In this document: piece after piece, positions 25,401-36,900 of the stretch
Position numbering within the stretch: the stretch's first letter is position 1
Layout of the letters: the number at the start of each line of letters is the position of its first letter
DNA from: Odontesthes bonariensis
Lineage: Eukaryota > Chordata > Actinopteri > Atheriniformes > Atherinopsidae
Direction: 5' to 3'
Length of the DNA stretch: 64,000 nt
Assembly (NCBI RefSeq): GCF_027942865.1
Contig: NC_134525.1
Span: forward strand, 936,723 to 1,000,722
Made by a program: the position numbers and the translations under genes
Notes under the pieces: model-generated
What the model was told of the DNA's origin: nothing
Databases searched by the model: none
What the model saw: only the letters and a program-made list of their open reading frames with translations

Positions 25401-28400
25401 TGCTAACAGGAACAGATCATCAGTGATGCTAACCAGGAACAGATCATCTGTGATGCTAACCAGGAACAGATCATCTGTGATGCTAACCAGGAACAGATCA
25501 TCTGTGATGCTAACAGGAACAGGTCATCTGTGATGCTAACAGGAACAGGTCATCTGTGATGCTAACCAGGAACAGATCATCTGTGATGCTAACAGGAACA
25601 GGTCATCTGTGATGCTAACCAGGAACAGATCATCTGTGATGCTAACCAGGAACAGATCATCTGTGATGCTAACCAGGAACAGATCATCTGTGATGCTAAC
25701 AGGAACAGGTCATCTGTGATGCTAACCAGGAACAGATCATCTGTGATGCTAACAGGAACAGATCATCTGTGATGCTAACCAGGAACAGGTCATCTGTGAT
25801 GCTAACCAGGAACAGATCATCTGTGATGCTAACCAGGAACAGATCATCTGTGATGCTAACCAGGAACAGGTCATCTGTGATGCTAACCAGGAACAGATCA
25901 TCTGTGATGCTAACAGGAACAGGTCATCTGTGATGCTAACCAGGAACAGATCATCTGTGATGCTAACAGGAACAGGTCATCTGTGATGCTAACCAGGAAC
26001 AGATCATCTGTGATGCTAACAGGAACAGATCATCAGTGATGCTAACCAGGAACAGATCATCTGTGATGCTAACCAGGAACAGATCATCAGTGATGCTAAC
26101 AGGAACAGATCATCAGTGATGCTAACCAGGAACAGATCATCTGTGATGCTAACAGGAACAGATCATCAGTGATGCTAACCAGGAACAGATCATCAGTGAT
26201 GCTAACCAGGAACAGATCATCTGTGATGCTAACCAGGAACAGATCATCTGTGATGCTAACCAGGAACAGATCATCTGTGATGCTAACCAGGAACAGATCA
26301 TCTGTGATGCTAACCAGGAACAGATCATCTGTGATGCTAACCAGGAACAGATCATCTGTGATGCTAACCAGGAACAGATCATCTGTGATGCTAACAGGAA
26401 CAGATCAGTAATGCTAACCAGGAACAGATTATCAGTGATGCTAACCAGGAACAGATCATCAGTGATGCTAACCAGGAACAGATCAGTGATGCTAACAGGA
26501 ACAGATAATCTGTGATGCTAACCAGGAACAGATCATCAGTGATGCTAACCAGGAACAGACCATCAGTGATGCTAACCAGGAACAGATCATCAGTGATGCT
26601 AACAGGAACAGATCATCAGTGATGCTAACAGGAACAGATCATCAGTGATGCTAACCAGGAACAGATCATCTGTGATACTAACCAGGAACAGATCATCAGT
26701 GATGCTAACCAGGAACAGGTCATCAGTGATGCTAACCAGGAACAGGTCATCAGTGATGCTAACCAGGAACGGATCATCAGTGATGCTAACAGGAACATAG
26801 CAGTGAAGCTAACAGTAAACTGTAAATAACGAGGAAAGGCAGCCGCTGTTACCTCTTGTAGGACGTCACAGAGTAGATGAGGATGTACCCATCGACGTCG
26901 ATGGTGTAACTCTGAGGGAAGATGGAGTACTCGTCCTGCAACACATACAACACGATGAACAGCTTCTCCTCCAGCACCAACTGGTGGTTTTAGAAAGGAA
27001 GCCACCTAGGGATGGTCCTACCTGGCCGGCCGTGTCCACCAGCTGCAGGTTGTACTCCTGACCGTTTACGGTCATCGTCTTGGTGAACGCTGACGCACAC
27101 AAAGACGGAAACGTTAGCGGTGGAAGTCATGATGCAGGGTGGGCGTGAGGACTGAGGCGGACTTACTGTTCTCTATGGTGGGATCGTAGGAGTCCACAAA
27201 CTGGCCCTCCACAAACTGAATGGTGAGGGAAGACTTCCCTGGAAACACACACAGAGCAGAAGATGCTGAAGGTACCATCCGAACCGGGATGGATCCCAGA
27301 ACCAGTCATAGGGTTTTCCTAACGGTGGCCCAGAGGACAGTAGAGCCCATGATGGCGTGTCTCCATATCAGAGATCTTTTAGAGCTGTTCGCTCTGATAC
27401 GTTTAAGGGGACAGTTCGCCTCTTCTGACATGAAGCTGTGTAACATCCCATATCAGCAACATCATTTCTGAACATCTTCTTACCCCCTGCTGCGTCCTGT
27501 GAGCAGAGTTCCAGCCTCGTTTTGGTGCTGATGAAGGTAGTCCGGCTAGTTGGCTGGGGTTTAAAAAATAAAGCGTCTTGCTTCTTAAAACAAGTTAACC
27601 TGTTGGTTTCCTTAGCTTGGCTACTCTTTCTTTAATTGGCTTTGTATGAATTGAATTCATTTGATTGGATTATGATTGTATTCCAATGAATTTGACTGTA
27701 TCTTTGAAGTGCCTTGAGGTGACATTTGCTGTGATTTGGTGCTCTGTAAATAAAGCTGAACTGACCTAATAGGCCGTAAGGTGAACCTGGAAAACTCCTT
27801 CAGAACACCAGGCTTGTTCCGCGCTCTCCGAACCAAACACGCTTCAGCTCATAAAAAGATTTGAGTTATGTTGAGGTTTAAAAAAAAGTTTCGCCGCTCA
27901 GAACACAGTACTTTTTTAGTTCGCAACGTTTAAAGGAATAACTAGTGCCTGGCAAGGCGTATGTACATATTCGGCAGGCGTAATAACAGTTTGGCTCGCG
28001 AGAGGTGCCACGGTTGAGACGTCATCAGAATGGACGAATCGGATAGCTGGTATGTCAGCTGGGCTGGTAAACAAAAACAGCACCGCAGCAGCAGCGCGAT
28101 CATCCAGCAGTACTGAAGAAGACGAAATTTCGACCGAAAGATTTGTTACATGCACATATCTTCTGTTAAGCATGAGGAAACACAGAATGTCACCTGCACA
28201 GGGTGGAATGGAAGGAATCAGAAGGAACAAATAAAGAAGCACTTGCTGAGTTCTTATACGATGCGTGGCCACTTGCTGCTCTTACAGCAGTGGGAAGAAA
28301 CCTCAGCTTGTACATAGCACATCAACACCAATGTCACTGTGTGACTGTACTGGAAGGTGTGCAGTCTGTTCATGCTGTGGAAGACCTGCAGTGTGACCAC

Positions 28401-30577
28401 GAAGAATGTGACACTGGTGTTTTTGCATGCACAACATGCTGCACAGGAACATAAGACTGTCATTATTAAGAGCCCTGACACTGATGTAGCAGTCATTGCT
28501 GTGAGTCTGCAGAAAGATTTGCCATGCAGCTTGTACTTTTTCACAGGGACGGACAACAGAACACGCATAATGGACATTACCAAGGTGTCATCAGCTCTCG
28601 GAGCCAGTGTGTGTTCTGCCTTGATTGGGATCCATACGTTCACTGTGTGACACCTCAAGGCAAAAAGAAGACATTTGCTGTAGCATGCGAGAAAGATGTC
28701 TACCTGAAGGCTTTCAGAAATCTGGGGACTGAATTTAACTTGGACCACTCTACATTTGCATTACTTTGCAAATATGTATGCCATTTGTACGATCAGCCAA
28801 CCGCAGAAAACATCAATGGGACTAGGTACAAAGCTTTCTGTATGGCATCATCAGCCTTGCCAGAATTATCTATCCCCCCAACAAGTGATGCCCTCCACCA
28901 GCACTGCAAAAGGGCAAATTATCAGGCTAAAATAATAAGGTCATGTGTAAAGCAAAAGATTGGACTCATTTGAATCGGTGGTGGAGAGGAGGACACTGAA
29001 CAAACTGTTATCCATCATGGATAACCCCACCCATCCTCTCCACCAGCTGCTGGTTGGACAGCGGAGCTCCTTTTCCAACAGGCTCATCCAGCTCCACTGT
29101 CACAAGGACCGATTCAGGAAATCCTTCCTACCAGCAGCCATCACCATCTACAACACCCCCCCTCTGGCTGGAAGAGAACTTCAACCTCAATAGGCTTGAA
29201 GTCTCTCCTAAAAAACAATAACAAAAAACAAAAAATACTGTAGATTTGTACATAGTAAATGTTTATTCACTATTTTTTATTTATTTTATATTATATTTAT
29301 TTTATTCTCTTCTATTTGCTTGTTTTTCACTACTTTAATTGTTTTCATATACTGTATGCTGCTGCAACAAAACAATTTCCCAAATTGGGATTAATAAAGT
29401 ATTAATAAAGTAGACTTGTGCAGGTGTTCCAGCTGTTCAAACACCACAAAGGAAACAGAGGATAAAGAAGACGACAGCTGCCCTGACACTGACAGTGAGG
29501 AATAGTGTATGTGTGTGCGTGCGTTTTTTTAAATTTTTTTTTTACCTTTATTCTATTCCATTTGTATCATTCCTTTTATTATGGTTATGTATATAAGTTT
29601 ATGCCGGTTGATGTGTATGCCCTACTTGTTTTGATTTTGTTATGTGTTGTATAATTATTAGTGAATAAATCAGTAAATGAATACCTGAATGGTAAATGGC
29701 TAAATTGGCTCAATTCAGAAATACATGAATGAGCATTATCGTTGATAATTATTATTTTATGTTCACTTTAAAATGATATTTTGCGAGATTCCTTTCTGTA
29801 GGTTAGTTTTGACAGCATCAGACAGGTTGTCATTTTTCCAGTTTGTTGTCGTAAATCGGCAACGTGATTGGTCCAGCGCGGTCACGTGGTGTCTTGTGAC
29901 GTCAAAATCGTCATTCAGCCCTGCGGAAAATATCTTCAGAAAACGTCTCGGTTTAAAAAAAGTACAGGATTCTGTGACGCGAAACTTTTTTCATATGTGC
30001 AAAATAAGTTGGTCATTTTTATCAGCTAACGGGCATGTAGTTCGGAGAGCACGGAGCGAGCCTAAACGAAAACGGGGTTCACCTTACGGCCTAGAATCAT
30101 AGGCTTTATTAATGCTGCAGGAAGCTGAACCTTAAACTCATTTTTTATCAAGTTGTTTTCAACAGATTGGTGTGATTTCTGCAGCACTGTGGGGTCCGGG
30201 TAAAACCCACCAGCCAAGATGCTGCCAGCCCAGCATCAGGACCACACCTGCCGCATCACCTGATTGGCTGTCTGCTGACCAATCCCAGCTTTAAGCCAAC
30301 TGTAGCTGATGGAGGGACTGGCTTTAAGTTTGGTTTGAACACATTTAGTCACATAATTATGATCCACTGTGGGATTTTAATGTCTTTTCAGCTTCCTGTG
30401 AAGTTGTGAGAGAACGTACAGACAGATGTTCCTGCTGCAGAACAGCTGGCAGGAGGCTGGCCTATGCTGGGAATCACCGCCCAATGCGGTTATTTCCGGC
30501 AGGTTATCATATGACCAGGACTTACCCACCGACCTGTAGCCCAGCACGGCGATTTTCCGGGATTTGGGCTGCGGCAT
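19417..30577 (-). CDS. rheb: Rheb small GTPase (8 coding exons, 184 aa)
   Basis: Ras homolog enriched in brain: in the GTP state it activates mTORC1 on lysosomal membranes, and TSC2 is its GAP. Minus-strand exons: 30526-30577, 27167-27238, 27022-27089, 26853-26935, 22655-22711, 22129-22176, 19576-19657 and 19417-19509. All introns are GT-AG, phases fit, and the 555-nt total gives 184 aa as in human. Motifs: P-loop GYRSVGKS (13-20) with the Rheb-typical Arg15, switch I DPTIENTF, DTAGQ (60-64), NKKD (119-122), SSAKE (G5) and the farnesylation box CSVM (181-184). The start ATG has A at -3. Introns 4 and 6 contain the 27-bp and 51-bp arrays and intron 1 a broken transposon. Sequence fits RHEB, not RHEBL1. 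Confidence 0.97.
19697..22023. repeat. 51-bp tandem array in rheb intron 6, about 45 copies
   Basis: The unit contains CAGACGCCCTGATATATGCT, then CCCAGGAACAGGAAGAAGG and AGTTTTACACCT. Because 51 is a multiple of three and the unit lacks stops in some frames, open frames of up to 558 codons arise on the plus strand, antisense to rheb, with a 17-residue period. Copies are very similar, pointing to recent expansion or homogenisation. There is no evidence of a gene. Confidence 0.97.
22180..22650. other. rheb: rheb intron 5, unique sequence
   Basis: The intron between exons 5 and 6 of rheb is 478 bp and carries no array, unlike its neighbours. No other feature is recognised. Confidence 0.6.
22905..26805. 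repeat. 27/26-bp tandem array in rheb intron 4, about 145 copies
   Basis: The unit is AACCAGGAACAGATCATCTG followed by TGATGCT; alternating forms lack one C (AACAGG), have G for A in CAGGTCATC, or CATCAG for CATCTG. Irregular copies (GATCAGTAATGC, GATTATCAG, GACCATCAG, GATAATCTG) at 24561-24720 recur in the same order at 26401-26560, an exact offset of 1,840 bp, so a multi-unit block was duplicated. The array ends about 45 bp from rheb exon 4. Confidence 0.97.
27403..27590 (+). mobile_element. Solo end of a TTAA-target DNA element
   Basis: It starts at TTAA followed by GGGGACAGTTCGCC and matches the arms of the element at 61866-63250 for about 185 bases, including CATGAAGCTGTGTAACATCC and GTAGTCCGGCTAGTTGGC. 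Only one end is present. It lies in rheb intron 1. Confidence 0.8.
27640..27768 (+). mobile_element. LINE/SINE 3' tail of L2 type
   Basis: It contains GTGCCTTGAGGTGACATTTG and TGTAAATAAAGCTGAACTGA, the kind of 3' end shared by teleost L2-like LINEs and their SINEs. The coding part is missing. It abuts the long-TIR element that starts at 27771. Confidence 0.6.
28060..29505 (+). pseudogene. Decayed transposon protein (SPDTDV family), interrupted by a LINE
   Basis: Fragments in different plus-strand frames show HAQHAAQEHKTVIIKSPDTDV, then GIHTF, and farther on NGTRYKAFCM and LPPTSDALHQH-like sequence (actual reading SIPPTSDALHQHCKRANYQA). A Cys-containing end (CRCSSCSN) follows after the LINE insertion at 28955-29412, then an acidic tail and TAG. 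Repetitive proteins of this type, with an acidic SPDTDV motif and Cys-rich C terminus, occur widely in fish and invertebrate genomes. I cannot name the superfamily. Several frameshifts make it non-functional. Confidence 0.6.
28955..29412 (+). mobile_element. 3' end of a CR1/L2/Rex1-type LINE nested in the transposon
   Basis: It encodes the last residues of a LINE ORF2 (LNKLLSIMDNPTHPLHQL, then SFSNRLIQLHCHKDRFRKSF, then FLPAAITIYN), followed by an AT-rich 3' UTR and a terminal TTAATAAAGTATTAATAAAG repeat. It splits the host coding sequence just before its Cys-rich end. It is 5'-truncated, as most LINE copies are. Confidence 0.75.
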
Positions 30578-30957
30578 GTTCTTATTTCCAGCTTCCTGAC
30601 GGGCGGACTGAGTCTTACAACCTCTGCATCATCTTTCCACGAAGCACTGCGTTATTAATGAACCCTCAACGCTGATTGGACACGCACACGTTTGGAGGCG
30701 GGACTTTGTTGCCACCGCGCGTTCCGTTTGGTTTAAAGCAGACAGCTGCTCCGTAGACCTCCAGCCATTGGCCAATAGAATATAGACGCTGCCTTTCGGC
30801 CAATAGGAGAACAGGAGAAGGTGGAGTGGGCGGGAGCAGTGGTGTAAACAGCAGCTCCGCCGGGCAGGACGTTCGTTAGCCGCCGCGGAGAAGCTAGTTA
30901 ACCCTTCCGGATCTCTGACCGTCCTTCCGAACTTTGGACCCCCGTACTTGTGATTAA
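30578..30957. promoter_or_regulatory. Head-to-head promoter of rheb (-) and eci2 (+)
   Basis: Only 380 bp separate the two start codons. No TATA box is evident. Three CCAAT-type boxes cluster in the middle: ATTGG at 30767-30771, CCAAT at 30772-30776 and CCAAT at 30800-30804, so the box occurs in both orientations. GC-rich stretches (GGGCGGGAG, GGAGGCGGGACT) lie near them. NF-Y-type boxes in both orientations are typical of bidirectional housekeeping promoters. Confidence 0.8.
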
Positions 30958-33900
30958 ATGGCCGGCGTCGCGCTGAAGTTATCCGCTTCCTGGCGTTTGG
31001 TCAAATTAAGAAGGTGACATTTGAATATCGAGTGCGTTAGTGAACGTTATTGCTGTTTTCGCTGTTATCGCGATACTTCAGAAACTGGGTAAGAAATGTA
31101 TGTAGCAGTTAGCCGTTAGCATCCAGGAGAGTTTAATGACTTTTAACCTCCGTTAAACTGGACTGGAACATCAGTCAGACTGTGTCGAACCGTTAAATGT
31201 TTCAATCTTAGCTTAGTTTTAAGCTTTATTTTTCTCTGGGTTTATAATTTAAGGGGATAACTTTGAAAATATTAGCAGCCTCAGTTAGCTGCGACCTTTG
31301 CTCCAGATTGGCAGCTCTGACACGACCCGTCACAGTGATGAAAAATAATAATATCAGGTGTTAAAACTCAGTAAATCCAGCCTCAGATGAACACATGACA
31401 CATAATACTGTGTCATTATTTATGGAACAAAAACTTAAGTGAACCCTTCCTGCTTCCACAGGAAGAGGGTCAGAAGCAGCCGGGAGCTGCTGATCAATGC
31501 TCTGATTAACCGATCATCAGTCAGCAGGTTAAAGGGTAAAGGTCACCCCAAGGTCAGAAACCCAAGAGCTACATCTCAGACTCTGCGGGCCTCAGTTAGC
31601 ATGTTAAAGGTTAAAGGTCATGACAGCACAGTCAGAAACAGACTGAACAAGTGTGGCTTGTGTGGAAGGAGAAAGCCTCTTCTCTCTAAAAAGAACATGG
31701 CAGCCAGGGTTGCCAACTCTCACGCATCTGCCGTGACACTCACTCTTTCAGACTTAGGCTGCGGCTACACGAAAACGTTTTTCACTGTAAACGATACTTT
31801 TTCTTATCGTTTGGCTGTCGCGGCCACACGGAGCCGGGGTTCCCACTACCCCAAAACGATAGTTTTTGAGAACGGGTTCCAGAGTGGGAAGATTTGAAAA
31901 CGAGGTCGTTTCGTTTCCATTGTTACAGCGAAAACGTTTTTGCGTCAGTCAAACGTTGACGCTGTGAGACTTCTCTATTGTCTCACAGCGTGGCGTGACA
32001 CAGTGGCGTGTGTACTGCATCGTTTCATCGTTTTCATCCGTTTTCGTCTGGACCTGTGTCTTTACAGCAGCGTTGCCGTGTGGTCGCAAGAATTTTCGTA
32101 CCCGTTTTTAAAAAAAACCTCGTTTCGTTTTCGTGTGGCCGTAGCCTTAGTGTCACGCTCTCACACTTAACAAAGAAATCTCACGCTAGATCATTTTTTC
32201 TTTCTGTGTTGATTTTTTTTTTTTTTTTCACTCTCAGTCTATAATTTCCGAATGCTTAGTCACCCTAAAATTGACTAGAATGGAAGAAATTGCATTTAAG
32301 AAATGCAAAATTTTCTAGAGGAAGGCCCCACACTCTGCACTATTGCATATTCATAAAATGTATACATGTATCTACATCATATCTACACAGATATATATAT
32401 ATATATCTGTACTGTGGAACAGCTTCTGAGATGCGTGTCGCGAACATATATATACATATACATATATATATATTTATGTGTTAGTATATTATTAGTTCCT
32501 GCTGATGATGATTGGGGTTCAAATGTTCCTCCCATATGAGACTAACGGACTGTATCGTTGGGTCATCTGATTGTTTTTTTTGGTTTTCGTGGCTCTAACT
32601 GTGAGTTTACGCATCAGAAGGCTTCACAGCAGGTCGGCGGTTCCTCAGAACCTCTGAATGTCTCCTTCTCTGTCAGCAGTTTGGTCAGATCCAGTGTTTC
32701 CAGCCTGAAGTTCCACACCGCGGCGTCTCCTCTGATGGGTGAGTTTCTGCCGCAGCTTCACGTCCCCCTGAAGGTCGCCGCAGGTTTCTGCTGGTTTCCA
32801 GTGGCTGCGTCGGGTGAAGATCTGATTGGCCGGTGTCGGTGGTGATGATGTCACGTGTTTGCAGGTGTGACGGTGGAGCAGTTCGAGCAGGCGAAGAGCG
32901 AACTGTCGGCGCTGCAGAAAGACCCGGGAAACGAGGTCAAGCTGAAGATCTACGCTCTCTTCAAACAGGTGGGAGGACGTTCACATGTTAGGATTCACAT
33001 GTTAGGATTCACACGTTAGGATTCACATGTTAGGATTCACATGTTAGGATTCACACGTTAGGATTCACACGTTAGGATTCACATGTTAGGATTCACACGT
33101 TAGGATTCACGTGTTAGGATTCACGTGTTAGGATTCACACGTTAGGATTCACGTGTTAGGATTCACGTGTTAGGATTCACACGTTAGGATTCACACGTTA
33201 GGATTCACACGTTAGGATGCACATGTTAGGATTCACACGTTAGGATTCACACGTTAGGATTCACACGTTAGGATGCACATGTTAGGATTCACACGTTAGG
33301 ATTCACGTGTTAGGATTCACACGTTAGGATTCACGTGTTAGGATTCACGTGTTAGGATGCACATGTTAGGATGCACATGTTAGGATGCACATGTTAGGAT
33401 GCACATGTTAGGATGCACATGTTAGGATGCACATGTTAGGATGCACATGTTAGGATGCACACGTTAGGATTCACACGTTAGGATTCACACGTTAGGATTC
33501 ACATGTTAGGATGCACATTCACATGTTAGGATTCACATGTTAGGATTCACATGTTAGGATTCACATGTTAGGATTCACACGTTAGGATTCACACGTTAGG
33601 ATTCACACGTTAGGATTCACACGTTAGGATTCACACGTTAGGATTCACATGTTAGGATGCACATTCACATGTTAGGATTCACATGTTAGGATTCACACGT
33701 TAGGATTCACACGTTAGGATTCACACGTTAGGATTCACACGTTAGGATTCACACGTTAGGATGCACACGTTAGGATGCACACGTTAGGATGCACATTCAC
33801 ATGTTAGGATTCACACGTTAGGATTCACACGTTAGGATTCACACGTTAGGATTCACATTTTAGGATTCACATTTTAGGATTCACATGTTAGGATTCACAC

Positions 33901-36900
33901 GTTAGGATTCACATGTTAGGATTCACATGTTAGGATTCACATTTTAGGATTTCACGTTAGGATTCACACGTTAGGATTCACACGTTAGGATTCACACGTT
34001 AGGATGCACACGTTAGGATGCACACGTTAGGATGCACATTCACACGTTAGGATTCACACGTTAGGATTCACACGTTAGGATTCACACGTTAGGATTCACA
34101 CGTTAGGATTCACACGTTAGGATTCACATTTTAGGATTCACATGTTAGGATTCACACGTTAGGATTCACATGTTAGGATTCACATGTTAGGATTCACACG
34201 TTAGGATTCACACGTTAGGATTCACACGTTAGGATTCACACGTTAGGATTCACATGTTAGGATGCACATTCACATGTTAGGATTCACATGTTAGGATTCA
34301 CACGTTAGGATTCACACGTTAGGATTCACACGTTAGGATTCACACGTTAGGATTCACATGTTAGGATGCACATTCACATGTTAGGATTCACATGTTAGGA
34401 TTCACACGTTAGGATTCACACGTTAGGATTCACACGTTAGGATGCACACGTTAGGATGCACATTCACATGTTAGGATTCACACGTTAGGATTCACATGTT
34501 AGGATTCACGTGTTAGGATTCACATGTTAGGATGCACACGTTAGGATGCACACGTTAGGATGCACACGTTAGGATGCACACGTTAGGATGCACACGTTAG
34601 GATTCACACGTTAGGATTCACACGTTAGGATTCACACGTTAGGATTCACACGTTAGGATTCACATGTTAGGATTCACACGTTAGGATTCACACGTTAGGA
34701 TTCACATGTTAGGATGCACATGTTAGGATGCACATTCACATGTTAGGATTCACATGTTAGGATTCACACGTTAGGGATTCACATGTTAGGATTCACACGT
34801 TAGGATTCACATGTTAGGATTCACACGTTAGGATTCACATGTTAGGATTCACACGTTAGGATTCACACGTTAGGATTCACACGTTAGGATTCACACGTTA
34901 GGATTCACACGTTAGGATTCACATGTTAGGATTCACACGTTAGGATTCGCATGTTAGGATGCACATGTTAGGATGCACATTCACATGTTAGGATTCACAC
35001 GTTAGGATGCACACGTTAGGATGCACATTCACATGTTAGGATTCACATGTTAGGATTCACATGTTAGGATTCACACGTTAGGATTCACACGTTAGGATTC
35101 ACACGTTAGGATTCACACGTTAGGATTCACACGTTAGGATTCACATGTTAGGATTCACACGTTAGGATTCACACGTTAGGATTCACACGTTAGGATTCAC
35201 ATGTTAGGATTCACACGTTAGGATTCACACGTTAGGATTCACACGTTAGGATTCACATGTTAGGATGCACATGTTAGGATGCACACGTTAGGATGCACAC
35301 GTTAGGATGCACACGTTAGGATTCACACGTTAGGATTCACACGTTAGGATTCACACGTTAGGATTCACATGTTAGGATGCACATTCACATGTTAGGATTC
35401 ACATGTTAGGATTCACATGTTAGGATTCACACGTTAGGATTCACACGTTAGGATTCACACGTTAGGATTCACACGTTAGGATTCACACGTTAGGATTCAC
35501 ATGTTAGGATGCACATTCACATGTTAGGATTCACATGTTAGGATTCACACGTTAGGATTCACACGTTAGGATTCACACGTTAGGATGCACATTCACATGT
35601 TAGGATTCACATGTTAGGATTCACACGTTAGGATTCACATGTTAGGATTCACGTGTTAGGATTCACATGTTAGGATTCACATGTTAGGATGCACATGTTA
35701 GGATGCACACGTTAGGATGCACACGTTAGGATGCACACGTTAGGATGCACACGTTAGGATGCACACGTTAGGATGCACATTCACATGTTAGGATTCACAC
35801 GTTAGGATTCACACGTTAGGATTCACATGTTAGGATTCACATGTTAGGATTCACACGTTAGGATTCACACGTTAGGATTCACATGTTAGGATGCACATGT
35901 TAGGATGCACATTCACATGTTAGGATTCACATGTTAGGATTCACACGTTAGGGATTCACACGTTAGGATTCACACGTTAGGATTCACATGTTAGGATTCA
36001 CATGTTAGGATTCACACGTTAGGATTCACACATTAGGATTCACACGTTAGGATTCACATGTTAGGATTCACACGTTAGGATTCACACGTTAGGATTCACA
36101 TGTTAGGATTCACACGTTAGGATTCACACATTAGGATTCACACGTTAGGATTCACATGTTAGGATTCACACGTTAGGATTCACACGTTAGGATTCACATG
36201 TTAGGATTCACACGTTAGGATTCACACATTAGGATTCACACGTTAGGATTCACACGTTAGGATTCACACGTTAGGATTCACACGTTAGGATTCACATGTT
36301 AGGATTCACACGTTAGGATTCACACATTAGGATTCACACGTTAGGATTCACACGTTAGGATTCACATGTTAGGATTCACACGTTAGGATTCGCATGTTAG
36401 GATGCACATGTTAGGATGCACATTCACATGTTAGGATTCACATGTTAGGATGCACATGTTAGGATTCACATGTTAGGATTCACACGTTAGGATTCACACG
36501 TTAGGATTCACATGTTAGGATGCACATGTTAGGATGCACATTCACATGTTAGGATTCACATGTTAGGATTCACACGTTAGGATTCACACGTTAGGATTCA
36601 CACGTTAGGATTCACACGTTAGGATGCACGTGTTAGGATGCACATTCACATGTTAGGATTCATACGTTAGGATTCATACGTTAGGATTCACATGTTAGGA
36701 TTCACACGTTAGGATTCACACGTTAGGATTCACACGTTAGGATTCACACGTTAGGATTCACACGTTAGGATTCACACGTTAGGATTCACACGTTAGGATG
36801 CACATTCACATGTTAGGATTCACATGTTAGGATTCACGTGTTAGGATTCACGTGTTAGGATGCATGTGTTAGGATGCATGTGTTAGGATTCACGTGTTAG

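Larger units (their letters stand above)
27771..30092. mobile_element. DNA transposon with long imperfect TIRs, in rheb intron 1
   Basis: The left end AGGCCGTAAGGTGAACC and right end GGTTCACCTTACGGCCT are inverse complements. Similarity continues for about 150 bases with indels, including GTGCTCTCCGAAC-like and GTTTAAAAAAAGT-like blocks. The interior carries decayed coding sequence and a nested LINE end. The target-site duplication is not clear. The superfamily is unassigned. Confidence 0.8.

Noticed and set aside
31439-31897. 152-codon plus-strand frame in eci2 intron 1
   Set aside because: It runs from unique intron into the Harbinger-like MITE; composition is unremarkable and it has no domain or splice support.
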